Source: Cyanobium sp. Cruz CV13-4-11
Lineage (GTDB): Bacteria; Cyanobacteriota; Cyanobacteriia; PCC-6307; Cyanobiaceae
Direction: 5' to 3'
Length of the DNA: 64,000 nucleotides
NCBI RefSeq assembly: GCF_024346055.1
Contig: NZ_JAGQCH010000011.1
Coordinates: 1-64,000 of the forward strand
Part shown: positions 16,532 to 24,357 of the stretch, one piece after another
Layout: the number at the start of each line of letters is the position of its first letter
Position numbering within the stretch: position 1 is the first letter of the stretch
Made by a program: the position numbers and the translations under genes
The notes under the pieces: model-generated
The model's database searches: none
Told to the model about the DNA's origin: nothing
What the model saw: the letters and a program-made list of their open reading frames with translations, nothing else

Positions 16532-17707
16532 ATGTCGACGCCGAGCTCCCGTGAGGCCTGGACGCCGCAGCGGCGTCAGCAGCATGGCGACGCCCTGGGG
16601 GCCTACCGCCGCCGTTTCCGCGAGCTGATCGCCGCCCTGGGCAGCGGCGAACGCAGCGGCCGGGCCCTGAGCCGGACCGAGGCCGGCGAAGCCCTCGATC
16701 TGCTGCTCGACGGTCGCTGCAGCGACGCCCAGGCCGGCGCCTTCCTGATCGCCCATCGCCTGCGTCGCCCGGAGCCCCAGGAGCTGGCCGGCCTGCTGGA
16801 CAGCTACCGACGGCGGGGACCCCGGCTGGCGGCGACGCCGCGCCGGGTGCTCAGCTTCGGGGTGCCCTTCGACGGCCGCAGCCGTTCCGCCCCGCTGCTG
16901 CCCCTGGTGGCCCTGCTGCTGGTGACGGCGGGCGTCGGGGTGGTGCTGCACGGCGGCGGACCGATGCCGGTGAAGTACGGCTTCACCACGGCCGAAGCCC
17001 TGGCCGCCCTCGACCTCGACCGCCGCGACCTTCCCTGGGGCGCGGTGAACCGCCACTTCGCCCAGGAGGGGCTGGCCCTGCTGCACCAGCCGGCCCACTT
17101 CCCGGCGGCCGAGCGGCTGGTGCCGGTGCGGGAGCAGATCGGCAAGCGCCCGCCGATCGCCACCCTCGAACTGCTGTGGAGCTGCCACGACGGCCCCCAC
17201 CTACAGGTCAGCGGCTTCGTCCACGCCCCCACCGAGCGGCTGGCCCGCCTGGCCCTTGCCGCCACCGGCCAGGACGAGCTGCTGCTGATCAAGGGGATGG
17301 AGGGGGGCGCGGAGCTGCCCACCAACCGGGTGGCGATCGCCTCCCACCGGCAGGCGGAGGCAGGGGGAGAGTCGGAGCGGCTGATCCTGCGGGCCCGCGA
17401 CCACGGCCTGGGGGCGCCCGAGGTGCCGCTGGAGAGCGTGGCCCAGTGGCATGGCCAGGCCCGGGACGCCCTGGCCGCCTCGGGGCCCCTGGTGGCGGGG
17501 CTGATCTGGAACGGTGGCTTTCTGCTCTGGCGCGCCGGGATCAGCGAGAGCCTCCAGGCGGGGCTGACCCTGGCGGAGCGGCTGCTGGAGGATGGGGAGG
17601 TGGAGGACCGCCGCCGCCAGCTGGCCGGCGAGCTGGCTGACGGACTGGCCCTCACAGCAGGGGATACCCCCCCAGCAGGGCACTGGCCCGATCCAGCAGG
17701 TTGTTGA
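16532..17707 (+). CDS. Anthranilate-phosphoribosyltransferase-like protein (TrpD2 type)
   Basis: The 391-residue protein shows the nucleoside phosphorylase/TrpD fold: GEALDLLLDGRCSDAQAGAFLIAHRLR in the helical domain, VVLHGGGPMPVKYGFTTAEAL, LPVREQIGKRPPIATLELL, and KGMEGGAELPTNR. The usual PRPP-binding GTGGD motif is replaced (FGVPFDGRSRSAP), so it is probably not a true tryptophan enzyme. TrpD2 homologues of this kind bind nucleic acid in some bacteria, and in cyanobacteria the family occurs next to nitrate-assimilation genes. The start is ATG 16532. Its 3' end overlaps the convergent amidotransferase gene by 56 bases. Confidence 0.8.
   Translation: MSTPSSREAWTPQRRQQHGDALGAYRRRFRELIAALGSGERSGRALSRTEAGEALDLLLDGRCSDAQAGAFLIAHRLRRPEPQELAGLLDSYRRRGPRLAATPRRVLSFGVPFDGRSRSAPLLPLVALLLVTAGVGVVLHGGGPMPVKYGFTTAEALAALDLDRRDLPWGAVNRHFAQEGLALLHQPAHFPAAERLVPVREQIGKRPPIATLELLWSCHDGPHLQVSGFVHAPTERLARLALAATGQDELLLIKGMEGGAELPTNRVAIASHRQAEAGGESERLILRARDHGLGAPEVPLESVAQWHGQARDALAASGPLVAGLIWNGGFLLWRAGISESLQAGLTLAERLLEDGEVEDRRRQLAGELADGLALTAGDTPPAGHWPDPAGC
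17333..17340. repeat. HIP1 octamer (one of at least four)
   Basis: GCGATCGC, the highly iterated palindrome of many cyanobacterial genomes, occurs here and also at 20587-20594, 31114-31121 and 49311-49318. All are inside coding sequence. The octamer is a genome-wide signature and helps place the window in the cyanobacteria; it has no local meaning here. Confidence 0.7.
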
Positions 17708-18410
17708 TCAGCCGGCGCCCCTGGCGCTCCCCTTCCTCACCCCAGCGGGCCTGGCCGGCCCGCAACTGCTCCACCCCGTCGGGTCCGAGGGCCTGGCGCA
17801 CGTAGTCACCGTCCTCGTCGAGCCAGACCTCCAGGGCGGCGTCCGTCACCTCCGCGTGGAACTGGAGCCCGTGGGCGTGGTGGCCGATGCGGAACAGCTG
17901 CTCGGCGCAGAGGGGCGTGGACCCCAGCAGGGTGGCCGCGGCCGGCAGCTGGATCCTGTCCCCATGCCAGTGCAACGCCGGCAGGGCATCGTCGAGCCCG
18001 GCCAGCACCGGTTCCTGCCCCTGCGGCCGGGTCCAGGCCACCGGCCCCCAGCCCACTTCATAGGCGCGCACCGACGGGTCCCCCGTCGTCAGCGGCACCA
18101 CCTGGCCCCCGGCGGCGAAGGCCAGCAGCTGGGCCCCCAGGCACAGGCCGATCACCGGGCGCTCGCACTCCAGGCATTCCCGCAGCAGGGCCACCTCCGC
18201 CGCCAGCCAGGGGAAGGCCTGCGAGCCGATGTCGCCCACCCCCATCGGTCCGCCCAGCACCAGCAGGGCCTGGTCGGGGCCGAGCCGGGGCATCGGCTCC
18301 CCCCGGTCGGGCCGGCACACCGTCACCGTCCAGCCACGGCGGTGGGCCTCCTCGGCGAAGCGGCCCGGTCCTTCCCGCTCCAGGTGCTGGAGCACCACCA
18401 GGTGGGTCAT
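17652..18410 (-). CDS. Class I glutamine amidotransferase-like protein
   Basis: From ATG 18410 the protein has 252 residues with the class I triad: nucleophile C90 in GLCLGAQ, H185 and E187 in LQFHAEV. LVLGGPMGVGD at about 50-60 supplies the oxyanion strand. Free-standing members resemble the GuaA glutaminase domain or gamma-glutamyl hydrolases; the physiological acceptor is unknown. The open frame extends to 18566, but the extra sequence is unrelated and would overlap the divergent small membrane protein gene. Confidence 0.87.
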   Translation of the reverse strand: MTHLVVLQHLEREGPGRFAEEAHRRGWTVTVCRPDRGEPMPRLGPDQALLVLGGPMGVGDIGSQAFPWLAAEVALLRECLECERPVIGLCLGAQLLAFAAGGQVVPLTTGDPSVRAYEVGWGPVAWTRPQGQEPVLAGLDDALPALHWHGDRIQLPAAATLLGSTPLCAEQLFRIGHHAHGLQFHAEVTDAALEVWLDEDGDYVRQALGPDGVEQLRAGQARWGEEGERQGRRLINNLLDRASALLGGYPLL

Positions 18411-18473
18411 CGGTGGGCAGGACGGCGATGGGAGCCCCAGCATGGGGGCGTCCGCCGCTCCGGGCCAGGATCC

Positions 18474-18695
18474 ATGCGCAGCGATCCGAGCCTCGGCCAG
18501 GTGTTGGCGCTGGTGATCGGGTCGATCGGCCTGGGTTACGCCTTCTATGGGAAGAAACAGGCCCATGCGGTGGCCCTGGGCTGTGGGGTGCTGCTGATGG
18601 TGATCCCCTACGGCCTCAGCAACGTGACCGCGCTGCTGATCGTGGCGCTGACGCTGATGGTGCTTCCCTTTGTTCTGAACCGTTTCCTCGCCTGA
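18474..18695 (+). CDS. Small hydrophobic membrane protein, 73 residues
   Basis: ATG 18474 opens a frame for a protein that is almost wholly membrane-embedded: three hydrophobic stretches at about 8-24, 31-47 and 50-70, with the polar turn YGKKQAHA between the first two. Small proteins of this look (GLGYAFYGKKQ) occur widely as conserved hypothetical membrane proteins; I do not know a function. It ends three bases before the next gene, so it is probably co-transcribed with it. Confidence 0.65.
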   Translation: MRSDPSLGQVLALVIGSIGLGYAFYGKKQAHAVALGCGVLLMVIPYGLSNVTALLIVALTLMVLPFVLNRFLA

Positions 18696-18698
18696 CCC

Positions 18699-18998
18699 AT
18701 GCCGATCCCGGAGGAGGTGCTGCGCTTCTGGTTCGAGGAGACCCCCGCCGCCGCCTGGTTCAGGCCCGGAGCCGAGGGCGACAGGGCGGTGCGGGAGCGG
18801 TTCGCTGCGCTCACCGACCAGGCCCTGGCCGGCGGTCTGGAGGCCTGGGGCGGGAGCGCCCCGGAAGCCCTTGCCCTTGTTTTGGAGCTCGACCAGTTCC
18901 CCCGTCAGATCTGGCGCGACCAGGCCCGCGCCTTTGCCGGCGATGGCCAGGCCCAGGCCCTCACCCTGCGGGCCCTGGAGGCCGGCTCCCGCTTCTGA
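18699..18998 (+). pseudogene. DUF924 family protein, C-terminal half missing
   Basis: The 99-residue product begins like a DUF924 protein (PEEVLRFWFEE), then has the WF and RF spacing of the family and the signature LVLELDQFPRQIWRD, RAFAGDGQAQALTLRALEAG. Complete members run to about 180-200 residues, with helices of TPR-like form after this point. Here a stop at 18996 cuts the protein, and the next gene starts 8 bases later, so the second half is gone and not just shifted. It may still be expressed as a half-protein. Function of the family is unknown. Confidence 0.7.
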
Positions 18999-19006
18999 GT
19001 CCCCCG

Positions 19007-20071
19007 ATGCGCTCCCCCACCGACCCTGCCGACGCCGACGCCACCTTGCGGGCCGCCGAAGCCACCGCCCACCGGCTGGCGGGGGAGCTGTTCCCCTGGG
19101 ACCTCACCCGGGCCCTGGAGCTGGCCCTGCTCAAGACCTTCTGCGTGCCCTCCATCTCCGGGCTGCTGGCCCGCACCGGCGAGTTCGAGCACCGGCCCCG
19201 CAAGCGCTACGACGACACGGGCCTGATGGTGGCCGAACTGCTGCGCCATGGCCTGGATAGCCCGGCAGGAGCGGCGGTGATCGCGCGCATGAACCGGATC
19301 CACGGCCACTACGCGATCGGCAACGACGATTTCCTCTACGTGCTCTCCACCTTCGTGGCCGAGCCGATCCGCTGGCTGGCCCGCTACGGCTGGCGGCCCC
19401 TGACGCCCCTGGAGCAGGAGCACCTGTTCCTGTTCTGGCGCGGGGTGGGCGCGCGGATGGGGATCGCAACGCTGCCGGACACCCTGGCGGACCTGCTGGC
19501 CCTGAACGAGCGGGTGGAGCGGGAGGTCTTCGCACCGGCGGCCACCAACCGGCGCATCGCCGACGCCACCCTGGCCATGCTCCTGGCCGACTGGCCCGCC
19601 CCCCTGCACCCCGCCCTGCGCCGAGGGCTGCTGGGGCTGCTGGACCGCCAGACCTGCGACGCCCTGGGCTGGAGCACCCCGCCCGACTGGCTGCAGAGGC
19701 TGGTGCTGCAGGCCCTGCGGACCCGCAGCCGGGCCGCCGCCCTGGTGGCCAGCGGTCGACGCCGCCTGGGCCGGCCGGCCGCCGCACGCTTTTACTCCCA
19801 GCAGCCCACCCCCAGCTACGGCGCCACGTTCCGGCTCGAGCAGCTGGGCCCACCGCCGCTGCTGGCGGATCTGGCTAAGCAGGAGGTACCGCTCCATTCC
19901 CGCCAGCCCATGGTCGCCCCCTTCCAGTCCCCCCACTTCGCCGTCGCGCGTACGGAGGACGGCTGGATCATCGAGGCCCGCGTCACCAAGGATCAGCAGG
20001 GCGACTGGCTGCTGAGCCGCCACGAACTGGAGGAGCTCCAGGCCCTGCTGGAACGGGTGATCGCCTCCTGA
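19007..20071 (+). CDS. Oxygenase MpaB family protein (DUF2236)
   Basis: The 354-residue protein matches the MpaB/rubber-oxygenase-type domain: RKRYDDTGLMVAELLRHG with conserved Arg and Asp, ARMNRIHGHYAIGNDDFLYVLSTF containing the family histidine, and PIRWLARYGWRPLTPLE. Family members are membrane-associated b-type heme oxygenases or are uncharacterised; latex clearing protein Lcp is a distant relative. ATG 19007 is eight bases after the DUF924 fragment. The C-terminal 80 residues (after AARFYSQQ) are an unusual extension that I cannot assign. Confidence 0.8.
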   Translation: MRSPTDPADADATLRAAEATAHRLAGELFPWDLTRALELALLKTFCVPSISGLLARTGEFEHRPRKRYDDTGLMVAELLRHGLDSPAGAAVIARMNRIHGHYAIGNDDFLYVLSTFVAEPIRWLARYGWRPLTPLEQEHLFLFWRGVGARMGIATLPDTLADLLALNERVEREVFAPAATNRRIADATLAMLLADWPAPLHPALRRGLLGLLDRQTCDALGWSTPPDWLQRLVLQALRTRSRAAALVASGRRRLGRPAAARFYSQQPTPSYGATFRLEQLGPPPLLADLAKQEVPLHSRQPMVAPFQSPHFAVARTEDGWIIEARVTKDQQGDWLLSRHELEELQALLERVIAS

Positions 20072-20133
20072 CCCGCTCCGCTCCCCCCGATCCGGCGCCC
20101 CCGGAGCTGGCGTCGCCGGGCCGTCTGCTCAAC

Positions 20134-21459
20134 GTGCTGGGGGTGACCTTCGGCATCGCCGGCGCCGTGGGCGGCACCATCGGCGCCGGCATCCTGCGCA
20201 CCCCCGGCCTGGTGGCGGCCCAGCTGGGCAGCGGCCCCTGGGTGGTGGCGGCCTGGCTGGCCGGCGGCCTCTACGCCCTGCTCGGCGCCAACGCCGTAGC
20301 GGAACTGGGGGCCAGCCTGCCCCTGGCCGGCGGCTGGTACGTCTACGCCAGGCGCTGCTTCGGCGATGCCGCCGGCTTCACCGTGGGCTGGATGGATTGG
20401 ATCGGCCACTGCACCGGCATCGCCTGGGTGGCGGTCACCATCGGCGAGTACGTGGCCTTCCTGCTGCCGGGGCTGGAGCCGCACGGAAAGCTGGTGGGGC
20501 TGGCGGTGGTGGCCCTGTTCACCGGCATCCAGCTGCTGGGGGTGGAGGCCGGCAGCGGCAGCCAGAAGCTGCTCAGCCTGGCCAAGGCGATCGCCTTCCT
20601 GGCGGTGGTGGCGGCCTGCTTCCTGCTGGGCGGCCCCGACACCCGCGCCGCCGCCAGCGCGGCGATCCCCACCACCGCCACGGCCCTGGCCACCCCGGCG
20701 GGCTGGACGGGGATGGCGGTGGCGCTGGTGTTCTCCCTGCAAGCGATCGTCACCACCTACGACGGCTGGCACAGCCCCATCTATTTCTCCGAGGAGTTCA
20801 GCGAGCCCCAGGAGGACCTGCCCCGCTCCCTGATCGGCGGCGTGCTGGCGGTGATCGTCCTTTACACCCTGTTCAACCTGGCCCTGCTGCGGGTGCTGCC
20901 CCTGCAGGTGATCGCCGTCTCCACCCTGCCGGTGGCGGACGCGGCTGCCCTGCTGTTCGGCGCCTTCGGCGGCCAGGCGATCACCATCCTGGCGCTGGTG
21001 TCCCTGGCGGGCCTGATCAACGCCTCGATCATGGGCGCCCCCCGCATCCTCTACGGCCTCAGCCGGGACAAGCTGTTCAGCCCCCTGGTCGACCGGGTCA
21101 ACCGGGGCGGCACCCCCACCGTGGCCCTGGTGCTCACCAGCCTGGCCTCGGCCCTGCTGGTGCTCGCCGGCGACTTCACCATCCTGCTCGGGCTGGCGGC
21201 GTTCCTCTACGTGAGCCTCTATCTGATGGGGATCGTCTGCCTGTTCGTGCTGCGCCTACGGGAGCCGGAGCGGCCACGGCCATTCAAGGCCTGGGGCCAC
21301 CCGTGGAGCACCGCCATCGTGCTGGTGGGTTCGATCGCCTTTCTGGTGGGCGCCCTGCTCAACGACACCGCCAACAGCGGCTGGGCCCTGCTGCTGATCG
21401 GCGTCAGTGTGCCCCTGTTTCAGGCCACCCGGGCCCTGACACCGGCCGAAGCGCCATGA
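20134..21459 (+). CDS. APC-superfamily amino-acid permease
   Basis: The 441-residue protein has about 12 hydrophobic segments and the APC signature at the first helix (GAVGGTIGAGILRTPG), where the glycines bind the substrate carboxylate. SLQAIVTTYDGWHSP and EEFSEPQEDLPRSL in the middle are typical of basic or other amino-acid exchangers. The GTG at 20134 is the first usable start; NVLG before the first helix is coded without any start upstream. Its stop overlaps the start of the OpuB fusion gene (ATGA), so both are co-translated. The substrate is not known. Confidence 0.88.
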   Translation: MLGVTFGIAGAVGGTIGAGILRTPGLVAAQLGSGPWVVAAWLAGGLYALLGANAVAELGASLPLAGGWYVYARRCFGDAAGFTVGWMDWIGHCTGIAWVAVTIGEYVAFLLPGLEPHGKLVGLAVVALFTGIQLLGVEAGSGSQKLLSLAKAIAFLAVVAACFLLGGPDTRAAASAAIPTTATALATPAGWTGMAVALVFSLQAIVTTYDGWHSPIYFSEEFSEPQEDLPRSLIGGVLAVIVLYTLFNLALLRVLPLQVIAVSTLPVADAAALLFGAFGGQAITILALVSLAGLINASIMGAPRILYGLSRDKLFSPLVDRVNRGGTPTVALVLTSLASALLVLAGDFTILLGLAAFLYVSLYLMGIVCLFVLRLREPERPRPFKAWGHPWSTAIVLVGSIAFLVGALLNDTANSGWALLLIGVSVPLFQATRALTPAEAP

Positions 21460-23066
21460 GCGGCCCGTGGCCGCCGGCCTGGTGGGACGGCGCCCTGGCG
21501 GGGGAAATCCTGCAGCGCAGCGGCGAGCACCTGCTGCTGGTGGGCACCGCCATCGGCCTGGCCCTGGCGATCAGCCTGCCGCTGGGCCTGTGGATCAGCC
21601 GCCGGCCCCGCTGGGCCGGGCCCGTCCTGGCGGTGGCCAGCACCGTGCAGACGGTGCCGAGCCTGGCGATCTTCGGCCTGCTGCTCACCGTGCCGCTGCT
21701 GGGGGGCATCGGCACCAGCCCGGCGATCGTGGCCCTCACCCTTTATGCCCTGCTGCCCCTGCTGCGGGGCCTGGTCACCGGCCTGGCCCAGGTGCCCCCG
21801 GGGCTGAAGCAGGCCGGGCAGGCCCTCGGCCTCAGCGACCGCCAGGTGCTGCTGCACGTGGAGCTGCCCCTGGCCCTGCCCACCCTGATGGCCGGCCTCC
21901 GGGTGGCCACGGTGATCGGCGTGGGGGTGGCCACGATCGCCGCCGCCATCGGCGCCGGCGGCCTGGGGGTGTTCATCTTCCGGGGCATCGCCACGGTGAA
22001 CAACGGTCTGATCCTGGCCGGGGCCCTCCCGGCCGCCGCTATCGCCCTGCTCGCCGACGGCGGTCTGGGGTGGCTGGAACGGCGGCTGGCCCAGCCCCGT
22101 GCCAAGGGTCCGGGCGGCGGGCGGCGACGGCTGCTGCGGCTCGCCTGGGGTCTGGCGGGCCTGGCCCTGGGGGCCGTGCTGGCGCTGCGGCTGCTGCTGC
22201 TGCCGCCCGCCGGCGCCGGCACGGTGCGGATCGGCAGCAAGAGCTTCACCGAGCAGCTGATCCTGGGGGAACTGCTGGCCCAGCAGATCGAGGCCGCCAC
22301 CCCGTTGACCGTGAAGCGGGACTTCGGCCTGGGGGGCACCGGCCTGATCCACGCCGCCGTGCGCAGTGGCCGCATCGACGGCTATGTGGAGTACACCGGC
22401 ACCGCCTGGACCACGCTTCTTGACCAGTCCCCACCTCCGCCGGAGACTCCCGAGCCGGGGCGGCGGGTGTTTGAGGAGACGCGCCGGCTGTACGACGAGC
22501 GCTTCGGTCTGACGGTGTTCCCCTCGCTGGGGTTCGAGAACAGCTTCGCGATCCTGGTGCGCCGCGCGCAAGCGCGCCGGCTGGGAATCGCCACGATCAG
22601 CGAGGCGGCCCCCCACACCCCCGGCTGGCGGGCGGGCTTCGGCTACGAATTCCTCAACCGCCCCGATGGCTTCGCTGGCCTGGCCCGGCGCTACGGGCTG
22701 CGCTTCGCCCAGCCGCCGGAGGCCATGGATCTGGGCCTCACCTACCGGGCCCTGGCCGAAGCTCGGGTCGACCTGATCGCCGGCGACACCACCAACGGCC
22801 TGATCCCCGCCCTCGACCTGCAACAGCTGCAGGACGACCGCCACTACTTCCCGCCCTACGACGCGGTGCCCGTGTTCAACGCCGCAACCCTGCGGCGGCG
22901 CCCTGAGCTGGTGCCCGTGATCGAGGCGCTGGCCGGCCGCATCCCCGCCGCCACCATGCAGCGCCTCAATGCCCAGGTCGACCTCGACGGCCTGGCTGTG
23001 GCGGAGGTGGTGCGCCGCTGGCGCCTTCAGCAGGCCGGTGCGGCCGGCGCCGAGGCAGCCCCCTGA
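21456..23066 (+). CDS. Fused glycine-betaine/choline-type ABC permease and substrate-binding protein
   Basis: The 536-residue protein joins two ABC parts. Residues 1-210 are an OpuBB/ProW-type permease with the EAA loop at about 121-144 (GQALGLSDRQVLLHVELPL). A further hydrophobic helix at about 229-250 places the second part outside. Residues 256-530 are an OpuBC/OsmF-type binding protein, beginning VRIGSKSFTEQLIL, with GYVEYTGTAW and IAGDTTNGLIPALDL. Such fusions are known and take up quaternary ammonium solutes. No ATPase gene (OpuBA) lies nearby, so it must be encoded elsewhere. Its start overlaps the permease gene by four bases, an unusual coupling of an APC and an ABC transporter. Confidence 0.9.
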   Translation: MSGPWPPAWWDGALAGEILQRSGEHLLLVGTAIGLALAISLPLGLWISRRPRWAGPVLAVASTVQTVPSLAIFGLLLTVPLLGGIGTSPAIVALTLYALLPLLRGLVTGLAQVPPGLKQAGQALGLSDRQVLLHVELPLALPTLMAGLRVATVIGVGVATIAAAIGAGGLGVFIFRGIATVNNGLILAGALPAAAIALLADGGLGWLERRLAQPRAKGPGGGRRRLLRLAWGLAGLALGAVLALRLLLLPPAGAGTVRIGSKSFTEQLILGELLAQQIEAATPLTVKRDFGLGGTGLIHAAVRSGRIDGYVEYTGTAWTTLLDQSPPPPETPEPGRRVFEETRRLYDERFGLTVFPSLGFENSFAILVRRAQARRLGIATISEAAPHTPGWRAGFGYEFLNRPDGFAGLARRYGLRFAQPPEAMDLGLTYRALAEARVDLIAGDTTNGLIPALDLQQLQDDRHYFPPYDAVPVFNAATLRRRPELVPVIEALAGRIPAATMQRLNAQVDLDGLAVAEVVRRWRLQQAGAAGAEAAP

Positions 23067-23545
23067 TCGCTGCCGGCGGCGGGCTCGGGGCGCCGAAACA
23101 CCAGCACGGGCAGGTCGGTGTGGGTCAGCACCTGCTGGGTCTCGCTGCCCAGCAGCAGCCCGGCGAGGCCGCGGCGGCCGTGGGAGGCCATGAAGATCAG
23201 GTCGCAGCCGTGGCTGGTGGCGGCTTCGATGATCGCCTCGTAAACCACCGGGTGGTCGCCCACGGCCGTGTCGCAGGGGACGCCGGCCTTCTCGGCCAGG
23301 GCCCGGGCCCGCTCCAGCAGAGCGGCGGCATAGGACCGCTCCGCCTGGCTGAACTTCGCCACCACGGTCGGATCAAGCAGCACCGGATCGCCGTAGAGGG
23401 AGCCCTGGGGGGGCATCGCCAGGTTGGCGAGCACGTGCAGGAAAGTGATGGAGGCCCCCGCCTCGCGGGCGAAACTCACCGCCCGGCGGATCGTGCCGTC
23501 GGAGAGATCGGAGCCGTCGGTGGGCACCAGCAGGTGACGGAACAT
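23027..23545 (-). CDS. Universal stress protein (UspA family)
   Basis: From ATG 23545 the 172-residue protein has the Usp fold: MFRHLLVPTDGSDLSDGTIRRAVSFA, a middle VLANLAMPPQG segment, and the ATP-binding signature MASHGRRGLAGLLLGSETQQVLTHTDLPVLV. The GxxG(9)GS(T) pattern (here GRRGLAGLLLGSE) suggests nucleotide binding. The ORF runs further upstream to 23773, but that part overlaps the divergent phosphatase gene. Its 3' end overlaps the OpuB fusion's 3' end by 40 bases in convergent orientation. Such proteins are induced by stress; nothing in the DNA shows how this one is regulated. Confidence 0.9.
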   Translation of the reverse strand: MFRHLLVPTDGSDLSDGTIRRAVSFAREAGASITFLHVLANLAMPPQGSLYGDPVLLDPTVVAKFSQAERSYAAALLERARALAEKAGVPCDTAVGDHPVVYEAIIEAATSHGCDLIFMASHGRRGLAGLLLGSETQQVLTHTDLPVLVFRRPEPAAGSDQGAASAPAAPAC

Positions 23546-23683
23546 CGGCCTCGCCTCACGCGCGCTGGGGTGGATCCATGATCGCGCCCCTGCGAGGTGT
23601 CGAGGGCTGCCGTGCTGGCTCAGCTTGGTGACAAAGCCTCGTTGAACCCCAATCCTTGGGATCAGATCCGTGTCGACCAATCC

Positions 23684-24292
23684 ATGACGACGATCCAGAA
23701 CGCTCCCACCCCCGCCCGCGAGGTGGTCCTCATCCGCCACGGAGAAACGGCCTGGAGCCTCTCGGGCCAGCACACCGGCAGCACCGACATCCCCCTCACC
23801 GAGCGGGGGGAGGCGGCCGCCCGCGGGCTGGTGCCGCTCCTGGCGGCGAGCCCGTTTTCCCTGGTGCTGTGCAGCCCCCTGCAGCGGGCCCGGCGCACCT
23901 GCGAACTGGCGGGCCTGGCCGCCCAGGCCTGCCTCGAGCCCGATCTGGTCGAGTGGAACTACGGGGCCTACGAAGGTCTAACGAGCACGGAGATCGAGCG
24001 GGATCGGCCGGGCTGGCTGGTGTTCCGTGATGGCTGTCCCGACGGGGAGAGTCCCGCCCAGGTGGGGGAACGGGTCGACCGGGTGATCGGTCGGCTGCGG
24101 CAGGAGGGCGGCCGGGTGGCCCTGTTCGCCCACGGGCATCTGCTGCGGGTGTTCGTGGCGCGCTGGATCGGGCTGCCGCCCAGCCACGGCGCCCATTTCC
24201 TGCTCGACACCGCCACGCTCACGATCCTGTCCGACTACCGCGGCCTGCCGGCGGTGAAGTGCTGGAACGCCCCCCTGGCTCCGGGCATCTGA
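23684..24292 (+). CDS. Histidine phosphatase family protein (phosphoglycerate-mutase-like)
   Basis: The 202-residue protein has RHGET at 18-22 with the phospho-accepting H19, EWNYGAYEGLT with the catalytic acid E, and HGHLLRVFVARW with the second histidine. The fold is that of cofactor-dependent mutases and broad phosphatases such as CobC or sugar-phosphate phosphatases. At about 200 residues it is closer to phosphatases than to GpmA. The gene starts at ATG 23684 and ends 65 bases before pgi on the same strand, so a sugar-phosphate role is plausible but not proven. Confidence 0.88.
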   Translation: MTTIQNAPTPAREVVLIRHGETAWSLSGQHTGSTDIPLTERGEAAARGLVPLLAASPFSLVLCSPLQRARRTCELAGLAAQACLEPDLVEWNYGAYEGLTSTEIERDRPGWLVFRDGCPDGESPAQVGERVDRVIGRLRQEGGRVALFAHGHLLRVFVARWIGLPPSHGAHFLLDTATLTILSDYRGLPAVKCWNAPLAPGI

Positions 24293-24357
24293 TGGCTTCG
24301 CCGCCTTCCTTTACCTGCGCCGGGTAGGAACGTTTCAAGACATCGGCAGTCGAAACC

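Noticed and set aside
20397-23066. Plus-strand frame of 889 codons
   Set aside because: The section before 21456 overlaps the APC permease in another frame and has no motif; the real gene starts at 21456.
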